DNA of 64,000 nt from Saussurea involucrata (GCA_033807775.1 CM066321.1:248360422-248424421), one strand, 5' to 3'. Positions 1 through 10,547 are shown, counted from the first letter of the stretch. Numbers and translations: made by a program. Notes: generated from the sequence alone by a model not told the origin.

Positions 1-319
1 TCATACCATCCTTTCTTTCCTGTAGCAATAGTCCTTTTGTCTAGAATAGATCTTTTGTAGTAGTATAAAAGGAAGACTCATGTTGAGTTCTTCCTTAAGA
101 AAAACAACAACAATAAGATATAATCTTCCAAGCAAAAACACTTGCACACAATTAACGTCAAATCTGTTCTTAGTGTTCTTAATCAAATACTGTTTATTTG
201 GTATTTTATGTTGTTTCTATATAAACATATCTGTTAGTTCTTCAAATACGCTTCCGCAACACATCTTATTTGAACTAATATATTAGATAATCTTTGTTAA
301 TCAAATACGGGAACCAACA
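1..319 (+). repeat. B-family Sirevirus LTR, right part (left end outside window)
   Basis: This stretch matches the right two-fifths of the two LTRs of element B (18215-19022 and 35217-36020). It includes a TATAAAA box at 64-70 and the same terminal GGGAACCAACA. It stops at the canonical CA and is followed by unrelated leader sequence beginning GAGAA, which would be one copy of the target duplication. It is therefore the right LTR of a second B-family insertion, or a solo LTR. The other end lies outside the window. Relative to B it has some substitutions and small indels. Confidence 0.85.
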
Positions 320-754
320 GAGAAAAATGAAACTTACCCGGAAACTGTGCAGACTTCCGGACATGACAGCTGTTTGAGAAATTTGGATCAGGGTTCGATT
401 AGGGTTGCTCGATTTCACTCCTGTAATGTGAGAAAACAACCTAAACACAAAAACACACTAACCCTAATCGATTTCTAAGAAAAAAACTTGATTTTGATGC
501 AAATTTTTTGAAACTTTCAAGAACAGAAGCCAAAAAATTAGGAACACTATTTTGCTTAAAAACCCACTCAATCGATCAAATTAAACTCTAAAAACTTTCA
601 TAAACGCTAACAATGCTATTATGAATCGATTGTGACGAGTGGAATCAAAGGATTTTATCAAAATCACAAGAATGAAACTTTAGAACAAATAGACAGTCGA
701 TAAAAACTTACCAGGATACCTTGAATCGAATTGTCTGTCTGCTCTGATACCAAT
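320..754 (-). mobile_element. Leader of minus-strand Sirevirus C-prime
   Basis: Read on the minus strand, this is the untranslated leader downstream of the LTR at 755-1100. It begins with an initiator-Met PBS. A consensus splice donor follows (CCTG|GTAAGT, first intron base 711), and CCGGA words appear at 338-362. It is similar to the leader of element A at 36021-36397, sharing the TAGGGTTGCTC region, so C-prime belongs to an A-like family. A B-family element interrupts it at 319/320 before any gag coding sequence appears. It has no usable open reading frame. Confidence 0.7.
741..752 (-). other. Primer-binding site of C-prime
   Basis: On the minus strand this reads TGGTATCAGAGC, complementary to the 3' end of initiator methionine tRNA, the usual primer of plant Copia elements. 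It lies two bases from the inner end of the LTR that starts at 755. Confidence 0.85.
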
Positions 755-1100
755 TGTGGATCCAAGATTAGTACAGAAACAGTAATATCAATGATCAATA
801 AGCAATAACACAGATTGATTTGAACTTGTCATCCATCTATCATTCATTCAAAGTAATGAACCATTCAGAGTGTTTTACAATGCGTATAGGAATGACTAAG
901 AATGATTTCTCTCTGGCTAACCTAAAACTAGGATTAACTAAAGCTATTTATACCTAGGCGTATGATTACCAAGGCCCAAGCCTATTAACGCACTAAAGCC
1001 TATTAACACAATAAGGCTTTTACAAATATAAATCAAACTAATAAGCCTATTAATTTCTTTATATCACTTTCTATTTTATAGGACATTTATGGTCCTAATA
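755..1100 (-). repeat. 5' LTR of minus-strand Sirevirus C-prime
   Basis: The LTR begins TGTGGATCC next to the PBS and ends near GGTCCTAATA, where relatives end GGTCCTAACA, so the terminal dinucleotide has mutated. Its start and end resemble the LTRs of element D (42147-42461 and 47166-47582). No second LTR is in the window, because the 3' end of the element lies to the left. The outer boundary at 1100 is placed by homology and could be a few bases off. Confidence 0.7.
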
Positions 1101-1511
1101 CCACACATATAAAACCATTTTGAAAGCTACTTGATCACTATTCAAGTTAATAACGAAAACACAAAAGTATGCTCAACAAAATTTTCAAATGAACTGCTAT
1201 AGTCCTTGCATGTATTTACTTACACTATGTAAAAAAATAATTTTCTATACCAAAACAGTTTGCAACAAAACGTTTGTACAAAACTTCAAAAAAGAAATTC
1301 ACGTAATCATGTTACAAAAAAAAATTCATTTAACCATATGATGACACAGAATAAAATTTCCTAACAATACCCGCATGCAATGGTTTATTTCTACAAAACA
1401 TAGCAAAATGATATGCGCATGCGATTTGGTTGAAACGTAAAATAATTTAAATCAGCTTCAAACTTTAAGTCGTACAAACAATATGATCCTTGTTCTAAGA
1501 TAGTGGCTATA
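1101..1511 (-). mobile_element. Decayed internal region of gypsy element G2, outer part
   Basis: This is AT-rich, non-coding sequence whose character continues at 3064-4461 once the solo LTR between them is removed. I assign it to the interior of the minus-strand gypsy element whose PBS is at 4462-4473. I see no gag motif, so it is leader or a highly decayed 5' region. Confidence 0.45.
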
Positions 1512-3058
1512 TGTGATGATACAGGTAAGTTCGTTATTAAATGTTACTTTAAAATTAAGATAAGGGTGTCTTATAACTTTATGTTATAAGTTTAGGGGTA
1601 AGTATTAATTTATGTTTTTAAGTTTGAGGGTCTTAATTGTTATTAGGGAATACTTGGGGCTTCCCATGTGCAATTTTGCACAAGTATATAATTCTTTAAC
1701 GTTGGTTTTGGGAGTGGTTTGTGTGTGTGCTTCTTGAAGAACACCGGTCCAGAGAGAAGAAAACTCAGAATCATCGATTTGAAGTTAAGTTTTATCATTT
1801 TTCAAGGTATGTAGTTTTATTTTAAGTCTCTCTTTGGATTTGAGAGTTTCCTACGAGTTTAGTTTTTGGGTTTAGAATGTTTTCAGTAGGGCATACGTTT
1901 TAAGGTTGTTTATAAACGGTTTGAAAGAACTGAGTTATGGGTTAGATTAGGAAACTGATTTTTAACCTGTTTATGTTTTGTGATGGTTTTTGGAAGGATT
2001 TAATTTATAAAAATCGACCAGGCTTAGATTATTGTTTTGTGTGGTAGTTTGGTTTACCGAATAAGTGTTGTGCGGTAGTTTGATTTACCGCATGGGTGTT
2101 GTGCGATAGTTTGGTTTACCACACAAGTCTTATACGGTATACTAGGATACCGCATAAAGCCTATACGATATACTAGGAAACCACACAGGGTATTATGCGG
2201 TATAGTGATGTGTTGTGCGGTACTGAGGGTTGTGCGACACATGGGATTTGTGCAATTCAGTTGGAGTATATTTTAGGTATGATTTAGGTTTCTTAGCTGG
2301 TCATAGTAGTCCTATCAACTAAGATGATATCAATATATCTTTATTGGTTTAATTCAGGTTATGTGGGTCAAGTGTGAAGTTCAGTCCTCGCGGTGATTAA
2401 TATGTGATATGTGTAGTAATGCTTGTGAGTTATTTGGAATGTCATTATTGAGATGTAATTATATTTGTTATACCATTTCATACACTATTTCATTTTGACC
2501 GGGCTTAGAGGCCGGATGGAGTTGGTTGTGTAATAAATTAGTTGTGCTTAGAGTCCAACTAATATTGTTATGGCCATAATTAGTTGGTGCAAAGACCAAC
2601 GAAGTATGTTATGCACAGTGCCTGGAATTGATTTTATAGTTTGTTATATTGAAAATGGTTTCATATTATTGTTATTGAAAAATTTAGGACTTAGTCACTT
2701 AGACCAATTGGTCTAACCCTCATTGTTTTCCAAAATTAGTATTCCAGGTAAAGGGAAGGGCAAGGATAAAGAAAAGGAAAAATTATGATTTCATGTGAAG
2801 TTATGTGCATGTACTTGGGAAGTTATTATGACATACAAATTTTAGTTATACAAGGTTATGTGACGATGGTTTTGTTAGATGTAGTATTATGTATGTATGT
2901 CTGTATTGATGTACTAGAAGCAAGAAGTTTGTATTGTATTATGTAGTTAGTGTAATTCTAGACTTCGGGACCTAATATGTAATCGTTTGGGTGTTCGTAA
3001 TATACATATTTATATGTATTGTATGTTATATTTTATGTGTTCAGTGTGGGTTATTACA
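1512..3058 (+). mobile_element. Solo LTR, gypsy (Tekay-like), 1547 bp
   Basis: The stretch begins TGTGATGATACAGG and ends GGGTTATTACA, and is flanked on both sides by the 5-bp duplication CTATA (1507-1511 and 3059-3063). No PBS, gag or pol lies inside, so it is a solo LTR left by recombination between two LTRs. It is the same family as the 1548-bp LTR at 40120-41667. The two share the block before the right end containing CACTTAGACCAATTGGTC, the CCAACTAAT region and the overall length. A TATATAA lies near 1686. A predicted leader intron runs 1807-2357 (AAG|GTATGT to TTCAG|GT) and carries a hairpin repeat array. Confidence 0.9.
2045..2240 (+). repeat. Tandem hairpin array (GCGGTA/TACCGC word) in solo LTR
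   Basis: About six degenerate units of 33-36 bp follow one another, built on TGTGCGGTA...TACCGCA with inverted arms. The second unit has a perfect 7-bp stem (2071-2077 with 2086-2092). The fourth has CGGTAT pairing with ATACCG (2135-2140 with 2147-2152). Other units keep only part of the pairing. The array lies within the predicted leader intron of the LTR. The related LTR at 40120 has a different word array in the matching place. Confidence 0.8.
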
Positions 3059-3063
3059 CTATA

Positions 3064-4461
3064 ATACCATGCTTACCAATCAATCAATGTAATGCATTTA
3101 CATGACCAAAAAAAATGACAAAAACAAACAAAATGCACAAAACAAGATATTAACACGGACCATCATAGTCCCATTATACACTTACTCACCCCATGTGTAT
3201 AAACCAATTCGTACACTAAATAGTCTACAACGAAATATACTAGCACAAAACTCAAAAGTGAAATTCACCGATATCAAAACTCCAAAAACTTCTCTTTTGG
3301 CTGTGAAAGACAAATGATAACATTCCTCAACAAAACTCACATGAAATAAAATTCTCAATAAAACCCGTAAACCAACACACACAATAAACAAGCCTACACA
3401 TTTCAATGTTTCATCCATGTGTCACAAAACGACATACAATAAAACTCAATAAGACTCAATAAATCTTAATAAAACTCAAGGGTCATCCATGCAATCTAAT
3501 GGTGCAAAAATTCTCGCTTCCATGATCAAATCACATAAGACAAAGTTATTAATAAAAGATCATAAATTTTCTCAATAAATACAAACTTACGCAATAGACG
3601 AAGTTCATGCTCTTTCGAAATTTCACTCGTTGGTCACCAAAACAACATGGGATAAAAACATTAGCAAAGCTTGAAACCACATGCAACAAATCAACTTTAT
3701 GCATGTTAAAATCATTGTTTATAATCTCGTACGTGCTAAAACGTATTTCCAAAATTTCGTAACCCGCACAATGATTTGGAGAAGTATGAAATAACTTATG
3801 CAATTTAGTTTAGAAATAAATGTCGTGCATGAATTTGGTCGATCCCCAAAATCTTAGAACCAAACTCACCAAGTCTAGTAGTCACATTAAAAACCTTGGG
3901 AAAACTCAAAGATTATAAGGTGGTAACTCGCAACAAAGTCAGTCAACCTTACAATTTCTTCCCAAGATGATGATGATTTAACAAGCCTATGGTTCAATCT
4001 TAACCAACATCTCTAACCCACAATGGTCGGCTTACATAGACATCATATTTAGTGTCACTCAAAATGACAATGCTATAAACATAAACTCTTCTAATGACTA
4101 TTCGCTAAGAATTCACTCAATACCCCCATCGATCATCACATAAAGGCGATTCAAGTACACACATGTAACATGTAAGTTCACCATAACACTGACCATTGTT
4201 CCGATGGAGAGAGGAACCTATGATTAGCTTTTCGGGAAATTTCCAAACGAACAATTTCAACGAAATCTTTCAAATTTGGTGCAATTATGAACGTACCATA
4301 CATGAAGATCCTTGCCACCCTCATCATGATTCCCGATTCTAGTGGCTCTATCAATCTCAACATATCCTATCTTAAAGTGTTAAATCGTACCTTCTCACTT
4401 TCATCGGATTAGAATTCGATGCTAGGTATCCGAAATCAACACCTAAGTCTCTCAAACTTAT
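3064..4461 (-). mobile_element. Decayed internal region of gypsy element G2, inner part
   Basis: This stretch of about 1.4 kb lies directly downstream (minus strand) of the G2 PBS. It is AT-rich with many stops in all frames. The short open frames on both strands show no recognisable retroelement motif. I interpret it as G2 leader plus decayed 5' gag. The solo LTR at 1512-3058 separates it from the continuation at 1101-1511. Confidence 0.45.
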
Positions 4462-4473
4462 GCTCTGATACCA
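4462..4473 (-). other. Primer-binding site of gypsy element G2
   Basis: The minus strand reads TGGTATCAGAGC, the initiator-Met tRNA complement, three bases inside the LTR that starts at 4477. This orients G2 on the minus strand with its 5' LTR to the right. Confidence 0.85.
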
Positions 4474-4476
4474 ACT

Positions 4477-4854
4477 TGTAACGCCCTCAAATTTGGAAAG
4501 AACAACTAATTTAAAATTTACATTGATACATCAAATTAAGGATAACAGTTTTTTCTACAAAACAATACATGAATTACCACAAATAGAATTCTAGATTTAA
4601 CCTCAACAAATAATTAGCCAATTCTTATATGAAGACTAAATAAAGGTCGGGTGTTACTAAAACCCATTAACAACTGTTATGTCTAAATGTGCGGAATACA
4701 TCACCCAATAGTTAGACTCTTCTCGTGCACTTAACTAGCACTCAACTCTTTCACGGTGTTGCTAGTATCATTCCCTAGCAAGGACCTGATGCGCATGCCG
4801 ACATATAAAAAGGTTAGGCTAACGCCTAGTGAGTTCAAGAGTTTTCATCATAAT
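4477..4854 (-). repeat. G2 5' LTR, first segment (split by element A)
   Basis: The plus strand starts TGTAACGCCCTC beside the PBS, typical of a Tekay/Del-like gypsy LTR read in reverse. At 4850-4854 the target duplication ATAAT marks the insertion of Sirevirus A. The LTR resumes after the second ATAAT copy at 36680-36684. Joined, the LTR is about 2.5 kb. Confidence 0.85.
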
Positions 4855-5136
4855 TGTTAGTTCCAGATCCGTGCAACGAACAATGAAATCAATAGAATAA
4901 TAACAGTATGTTTATGAATTCAACTGGTCATCCATATATTGCTTTCAATCAGAGAGAATTACAATTAAAGAGTAGGAAATCAAATGAACAACTAGCCTAT
5001 TTTTCTAAGGCTAATGCACATTATATATGACGGGCCTGTAGTTAACAAGCCCACGGCCCGTTCACTAACTAAGCTCAAATTAAAGAAATACAATACAGAC
5101 CCTTGAACTTTAAATCAACATAAATTGACCCTAACA
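4855..5136 (-). repeat. Element A 3' LTR
   Basis: This LTR runs from TGTTAGTTCC to CCCTAACA on the plus strand and is 282 bp, the same length as its partner at 36398-36679. The outer flank is ATAAT and the inner flank is the purine tract. On the minus strand a TATATAA box lies in the middle. Confidence 0.95.
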
Positions 5137-5149
5137 ATCTCCCCCTTTG
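5137..5149 (-). other. Polypurine tract of element A
   Basis: The minus strand reads CAAAGGGGGAGAT, directly abutting the 3' LTR, as expected of the plus-strand primer. The AGGGGGAG core is identical to the tracts of B, C, D, E and F. Confidence 0.9.
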
Positions 5150-5280
5150 ATTTGAAGTTCGAGTTCGTGCTCCAGCTCACGCCAATTATAAACATATCTT
5201 TTACGGAGCACAAAGTGTACCTCGAACATTCTGATAGCGCGGCGATAGTCGATGCGTTCTTCAACCACTTCTAAAACGTT

Positions 5281-7140
5281 TCATGCAGTTATCTCATTCG
5301 AGTTAGGAACATACGAAACCTTCAGATTTTTTGATTCATAAGAAATGATTTTGCGAAGAGCATTTTGTACTTTGAAGAGCGTGCCATCGCAGAATCTGTC
5401 TACCTGACTGAAGCGCACACATTTCTTCTCTTTCTGTTCGTTGATGAAGACTATCCCAAATTCAGGTTCTAGAAGCAGAGCGTTCTCGGGATACATCTTC
5501 AATTCAGGAGCTTTTAGATTCGGCTTGATCAAATTTACCTTCTTTGCCCTATTCTCGATTGCCATTTGGAAGTCCGTGAGATATGACATCATAGTAGTAC
5601 GGACCAGGAATCGACGGACAGCTTCGAGCGCCTTTGTGACAGGTAGCGGTCGGATGGTTCTTGTACGAAGGTCTTTTAGAATTGCCAGGAAGTCGAACGG
5701 TCTGAGGTGCTGGAAGTCAGCTTCGGAAAAATTCCATTCATTCCCATCTTCACGTCGGACAGTGAATACAGGATACACGATTTTCATAATGCGGCTTGAC
5801 TGTATGTTGAGTACCGCTGTGATCTGATGCTTGGTTCTGACTTGACTGACTGGAAGACACCGCTTCATTGCGCTGATGTACCGGCGTTGGTATTCGGGGT
5901 TGAGGTTGTAAATACCAAGGCAGAAGGTCGGCTCGATTGGGCGAATCTTATGAACAAACAACTTCTTCAGGGATTCCGCCAGGTGAGGAATAAATATCGG
6001 GATCTTCTCCCAACGGATTTGTTTCTGTTGAGGAGGGGGAAGATCAGAAGCTGTTGGTTGCTGAGGAGATGTCGGAATATCGGCAGTACTAGTTTTGGGT
6101 CTTGTAGATGGTTCATCGGGTTGAGCAGAGTGAACGGGGGTTCCATAAACATTCTGGAGCTGGAACTGATCATAATCAATATTGTCATCTTCATCAGTAG
6201 GGAAAACCAAATCAACCTGGAGATTTGCGGCACTGGCGGCTTTTTCATACCATGCATCTTCGGTCTCCGAGTTGGTCTCGCAGTCTGGATCAATCATATC
6301 CAGTATAGGCATGTCTGATGAGTCGAAATTAACCAGTTCCTGTGTTGAACCCTCAGGCTTTTCAACCGTCGGGTCTTCGTCATCTGAGATGTCCATGTCT
6401 ATTACCATCTCGGCTAAGGGCAACTTGGCTTCAGGTTCGGCATTGGTTGTTGTTGCCGAAGTTGCTGGTTCCAGATGAACCACAATTGTCGTTTCGATGA
6501 GGATAGAGGCGGTCTCGGTAGGTCTTAGTCGTTTCTCCCCCTCACGGTGATCAGAATCATCCTGGTCATCGTGCTTGTGCTTCAGACCGCCTGCTTGACT
6601 CTTGCAGGTATCTTCGAGTGAACGGACTCTCTCAGACAGCGTTGTCATCGCTTGTTGTAAGTCCTTGAGACTCGAGTCAATGTTATCCAATCGAGTGGTA
6701 ATGGACGATGAAGGAGCAGTGACGTGTGATTTCAGAACGGATAGCAGGTCTGCTTTGGTTGAGGCGTCGGTTTCGGATTGCAGGAGCAGTTGGGCTAGAA
6801 GCATCGTCTTAAAGGTGTCCACCGAGTAGGTAGGCTGAGTAGGAGCCGGTGGAGGTGTATGAGTGGTTTCAGTGTCGACGATATGCCATTTACCTTTGAT
6901 TAATCGTTTGACGGTGTCGATCTCGGCGGCGACGTGCTGCTCCATTGCCTCGCGGACAGCCTTAAGGGTGCTGTCCAGGGATCTTGGTGACACAAAGTCG
7001 GGTAACGTAACACCGGGATCACTTAGATTACCCGTTGAGGCATCTACTGCAAGGGTAGAGCCACCTACGTTCACGGTTGGCGCAGGGATAGCCATGGTAG
7101 GATTTCCGTCCGATTCTCGTGTTCCGCCTGACAGAGACAC
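5281..7140 (-). pseudogene. Element A ORF3, C-terminal two-thirds
   Basis: A 619-codon open frame read leftward. It is the downstream part of a post-pol protein that starts at 8992. It contains a predicted coiled coil (about residues 145-185, heptad-like LDNIDSSLKDLQQAM). An acidic stretch with SDHREGEKR follows at about residues 195-205. After a proline-rich linker comes a globular C-terminal block with VYPVFTVRREDG, EWNFSEADF, a YLTDFQMAIE motif, EPEFGIVF and FCDGTL. The same block order occurs in B (34236-35078) and C (54828-56035). There is no transmembrane segment or known enzyme motif, so I do not assign a function. The EGE of the acidic stretch is encoded by GAGGGGGAG at 6535-6543, a purine-tract copy. 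The frame stays open upstream of residue 1 apart from a few stops, so this is not an independent gene. Confidence 0.8.
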
Positions 7141-8107
7141 TACAGACGTTCCGATCGAGTCACGAAGAGTCTCGATTTGGTGTTCTGCATCATGTGTCCT
7201 AGGCGAAGAATGTTCAATTTCAAATGGTCATAGACTCGATGGTGCACGAAATGAAGTCGAGACCAGGGGCTGTTGGTCTCTCATTTCAACACCAGTACTC
7301 TCCGAATGAGAGACCGGTGGAAGTTATGCTTTATCCCCGTGAGAGACTGAAACATCCGTCTTTTGAGAGACGAATGAGTGGATAAGGGGGTTGTTCAATT
7401 GCTCCGCTGGGTCCACGGAGGCTTCTTCAATACCCCGTCCCAACGTATGAGACGGGATAACAGTTGTGGCTACCCAGATGTCGCTCGGTTGGGTTCGCTC
7501 AGGAGCCTCGTTATCTTTACGGCTCAATCTTTCCTAGTTCGCTTTCGAACGCATTTCTCTCCTTCTCACATGGTCCAACTCAACATCTACTACTCCCTCG
7601 TTCCTAATATCTCCTATTTCAGGCTGTTCAGTATGAGGAGGTGAGTCAAGTGGGATTCCTTCGGTGAAGTCCGGGTTTGGGCCGATGCCGTGAAGCATTA
7701 ATCTCAGGCGTATGTTCCGGTCCGTATCGGATTGCGTGGAGTCAGATTCCACGTTTTCAACATGTGGGGTTGGTGAAGGAAGGTCGAAAAGATATGGTTC
7801 GGAGTCATGGTGAAGCATCGGTCGTGAGGACGATGCTCCGGCTTCGCCTGTCGGTCGAATGATGGGGATAATGGGATGATGGCTAGAACCGGGACGCGAT
7901 TCCACTGCACCTCTCACTCCAGTTCCCCTTCCACGAACTATCATCACACCCCGTCCGGGAGCCCCTGCTGCCCGGGCCCTTCCACCTCTTACTCTCGGAC
8001 CCTCACGTCTTTCGGGTCTAAGTCCCTGGGCAGGTCCCTCCGGCACTGGCTGGACCATGGGATTCCCTAACGCTTCCCTATAAGCTATAACACCTGGTGC
8101 AGCGGGA
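7141..8107 (-). pseudogene. Element A ORF3, degenerate middle
   Basis: This region joins the two long ORF3 pieces. Read leftward, the frame of the C-terminal piece continues through it with only three in-frame stops (7534-7536, 7324-7326 and one near 7230). At least the first looks like CAG to TAG. It encodes Arg/Gly-rich (EGPRVRGGRAR) and Ser/Pro-rich low-complexity sequence. A single frameshift near 8110 links it to the N-terminal piece. Together 8992-5281 would be about 1237 codons. Confidence 0.7.
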
Positions 8108-8992
8108 TCAGATGTGAGCCAGAAGGACGTCAGGTATGGGTAAGGCTACCGCGTTGGACGGTTTGCGAATAACCATGTATTGTAAGTGATGAGGAGGACA
8201 TACCGGATGGGTTAGTCGTCGTGGTATGGCAGGATTCGCGTCCATGTGTTGACGCACGGCTAGCGAAAGGAAACGTGGGTATGGGAGAAACTTCTTTTGC
8301 TTTGTTCCTCCAATATGACGAATAGTGGTAACTAATTCCCACCACAAGATCATGGCCACGTCGACGTGGCGGTTGTAACACACGACATGAAAAATTCTCA
8401 GGAAGTCGCCGGTGCATTGATCGATAGCTTTCCATCTGGATGAAAGGCACCTGTTCAGAATAGTGAACAGAGTGTACCAGATGGGGGCCAGGTATTTCCA
8501 ATTGAACGCGGAAGGCCGGTTGAGATCGTGGTTGTATCCGAGAGCGCGGACTTGAGCGCAGAGAGTGTCGTCGTTGACCGCAGGGTCATAGCCTTGATGT
8601 CCGTCGGCGTTGGCTTCAGGAAGTGAAAGTAGGCGGCGGAAGGAGTCTGGTGTGAGCGTGAACTGTTGATTATCGATCTGAGCAGTGATCGTTTGTGAGT
8701 TACCGGCCGTACGAACTTGTGCGGAGAACCATACTTGGAGTACGTACAACAACGGGACGTCGGCAGTGGCGGCGAGGGCCTCACGGAGAGGGTGACGCAT
8801 AAGGATGTCCACAGTCACTCGATGTTGTGGTTGTGGTCTAAATAGTGCCGGGTCCAGATGATGATTGTTTGGCTCTATCTCCGTGCCATGGTCAAGTTCG
8901 ACCAAGGCGCTATCCGCTGCCTCATCAATAAATTCCTCGTTAGGAATTTGTTCTTCTGGATGTTGTGGGGGATTTTGCTCCTGATCCGCCAT
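8108..8992 (-). pseudogene. Element A ORF3, N-terminal globular domain
   Basis: A 294-codon open frame starting at the ATG eight bases after a predicted splice acceptor (intron 9727-9000). It has an acidic N-terminus, then a globular domain of about 200 residues. The core LAPIWYTLFTILNRCL is closely matched in B (LPPLWNTLFSILNRCL) and C (LPPLYYTLFSIINRCM). The domain is found after pol in Sirevirus-like elements but I know no function for it. It has no signal peptide or membrane segment. The frame breaks near 8110 by a shift into the next segment. Its likely expression signal is the TATA box at 9857-9864, not the LTR. Confidence 0.8.
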
Positions 8993-8999
8993 TGAATAT

Positions 9000-9727
9000 C
9001 TGTAAAAGAATCCAAGTTGGTAAGGAAGGCGGATAAGCGAGTTCAGGCGCGTACCTTTGCATTTGATGGCTCAATCTGAGATAGATTGAGGACTGGCAGT
9101 GACGAAGTAGGTACTGAATAGACCAAACAGGGGTATCCGGATAACATTATAAAATGTTAGAACTATCTGGACAACACAAGTATCCGGACAAAAAGGTGTC
9201 CGGACGATAGAGCTTACCGGATATGAAGATAGTTTCCGGATAAAGTTGGACAACCCGGACAATTAGGTTTCCGAATGTTAATGGTTTCCGGTCAACGAGG
9301 AGTCCGGATAACTCAACAATCCGGTAGTTGAACTTACCAGAAACCCTAAAGTTTCTGAACAACCAGGGTATCCGGATGTTGAAAGAAACCGGATGAAATA
9401 TCTAAGCGCATGAATGTTACCGGACAAACCACCATAATCTTGAACGTGTCCGGACACGAAGAATGTGTCCGGACGGAAACCAAAACATTCAATCGAACAC
9501 ATAACAGTCCCAAACAGTTAGCAAAACATACAATCAGTATCGATTTAAGTACAGGAACAAATAGACTCGGCAAAACTCAACCTATAATCTACCGAATCAA
9601 CCCTAGTCTTAGAGACTGAAAAAACGGGTTCGGAGAAGGGCAGGCGACCAAATCTGTGTTCGATGGAAGCATTCGAGTGTATAAAACATGCAACAATAGA
9701 ATCGATATAGATAATTAATCAACATAC
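9000..9727 (-). other. Predicted 5' leader intron of element A ORF3
   Basis: The donor reads CAG|GTATGTTGATT (first intron base 9727). The acceptor, TTCTTTTACAG|AT (last base 9000), ends eight bases before the ORF3 start codon. The 728-bp interval has no coding content but holds the first and densest CCGGA array. The call rests on splice consensus and position only. Confidence 0.6.
9121..9480 (-). repeat. CCGGA word array 1 (element A, ORF3 leader intron)
   Basis: I count twelve CCGGA words in 360 bp, in contexts TATCCGGA, GTGTCCGGAC, TTACCGGA and TTTCCGGA, plus near-misses such as CCGGT. About 0.7 would be expected by chance on both strands. They are dispersed every 10-50 bp, not a strict tandem repeat. 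Part of the words form the palindrome GTCCGGAC. Published maize Sireviruses have comparable CCGGAC palindromes in their LTRs, while here the array is outside the LTR. Confidence 0.85.
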
Positions 9728-9856
9728 CTGATTTGTGAACAAAACACGAGTGAAATCGAGAAGGTTGAGTGAGTCCGAGCGAGAGAGAAGGTTTGAGAGG
9801 GTTTTAGGGGTTTTGCAAGATATACTGGATAATGAAAAAAAATGGTGTCCGAGTCC

Positions 9857-9864
9857 AATATATA
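9857..9864 (-). promoter_or_regulatory. TATA box of predicted internal promoter for element A ORF3
   Basis: The minus strand reads TATATATT. About 130 bp downstream is the splice donor at 9727, giving a plausible non-coding first exon of about 100 nt with CT-rich sequence (CTCTCTCGCTC) typical of plant 5' UTRs. A second group of CCGGA words (9900-9972) lies just upstream. This is inferred from sequence signals alone. Confidence 0.5.
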
Positions 9865-9879
9865 CGAACCAAGGAGTCC

Positions 9880-9985
9880 GGGTGTGGTATCCGGGATCCT
9901 ATCCAACCCGGATAAGGACCCGGTCCGGAAACCTATCCGGAAAGATAGGGTTTCCGGATACCTGTCCGGATTCGTTGGGTTTTTT
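9880..9985 (-). repeat. CCGGA word array 2 (upstream of ORF3 TATA box, element A)
   Basis: A dense run of GTCCGG, ATCCGG, CCCGGA and TTCCGGA words lies immediately upstream of the internal TATA box. Its position suggests promoter-proximal binding sites, while the first array lies in the following intron. Confidence 0.75.
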
Positions 9986-10044
9986 CACTAAACATTGTCC
10001 TTTCCTTGAAAATTTGCAAAAATGATAGCTGTAAAAGGACCTTC

Positions 10045-10285
10045 TCTCGCTCCCCCTCAAACGTAGCATGGGGAAAACCTTGCTCCCCCTCGGACAGTGC
10101 ATTGGAGAGTTCGACACACAAAAACTTTTGAGCATTTTAAAGAAAAATACGGTGTCGCTCCCCCTCGATTGATGACCATGATATGAAATTCACACGGGAG
10201 TGCCCACACACAAAAAACCTGTGTGTGACGCTCCCCCTCAACAAATGAGTGAACTTACCTGGATACTGCTTTGTGCTCCCCCTGA
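10045..10285 (-). repeat. Five repeated purine tracts between pol and ORF3 of element A
   Basis: On the minus strand, five copies of GGGGGAGC occur within 240 bp (near 10049, 10082, 10157, 10231 and 10276), four preceded by GA and one by CA. They copy the core of the real PPT at 5137-5149. Multiple PPT-like tracts downstream of pol are a described Sirevirus hallmark. Confidence 0.85.
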
Positions 10286-10547
10286 ACACATGAACACACC
10301 GTGAAAGCACATATATAGACAGACAAAGGTTGACTAAGGTATGAAAGAAAAGAAAACACATGAAGAAAGAAAGGAAACAAATGAAATCTACGAAATAAAT
10401 ACAGAGACTAAATCTAATTGTGTAACTGAAACAAGTAGAATACAAGTGCGAGGAAATGTATGCTCGATCATCAGGAGTGTAAACACCGGATGATGAGTAG
10501 ACAGTTACTCGTAGATGTATGGAACTTGAAACGGGCACACAATCGGA

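Noticed and set aside
2045..2240. CRISPR-like array of short repeats
   Set aside because: Units are degenerate, have no distinct spacers, and lie in a plant LTR.
5441..7309. Several plus-strand open frames of 75-163 codons over 5441-7309
   Set aside because: They are antisense shadows of ORF3 of element A. They lack motifs, and the minus-strand frame has clear homologues in B and C.
5281..8992. Calling the post-pol ORF an envelope-like gene
   Set aside because: Sirevirus post-pol ORFs are often called env-like, but I see no signal peptide, transmembrane segment or fusion peptide in A, B, C or F.
9071..10135. Short open frames across the CCGGA arrays
   Set aside because: The same artefact. 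The word repeats produce Ser/Gly/Pro/Asp-rich frames on both strands without homology.
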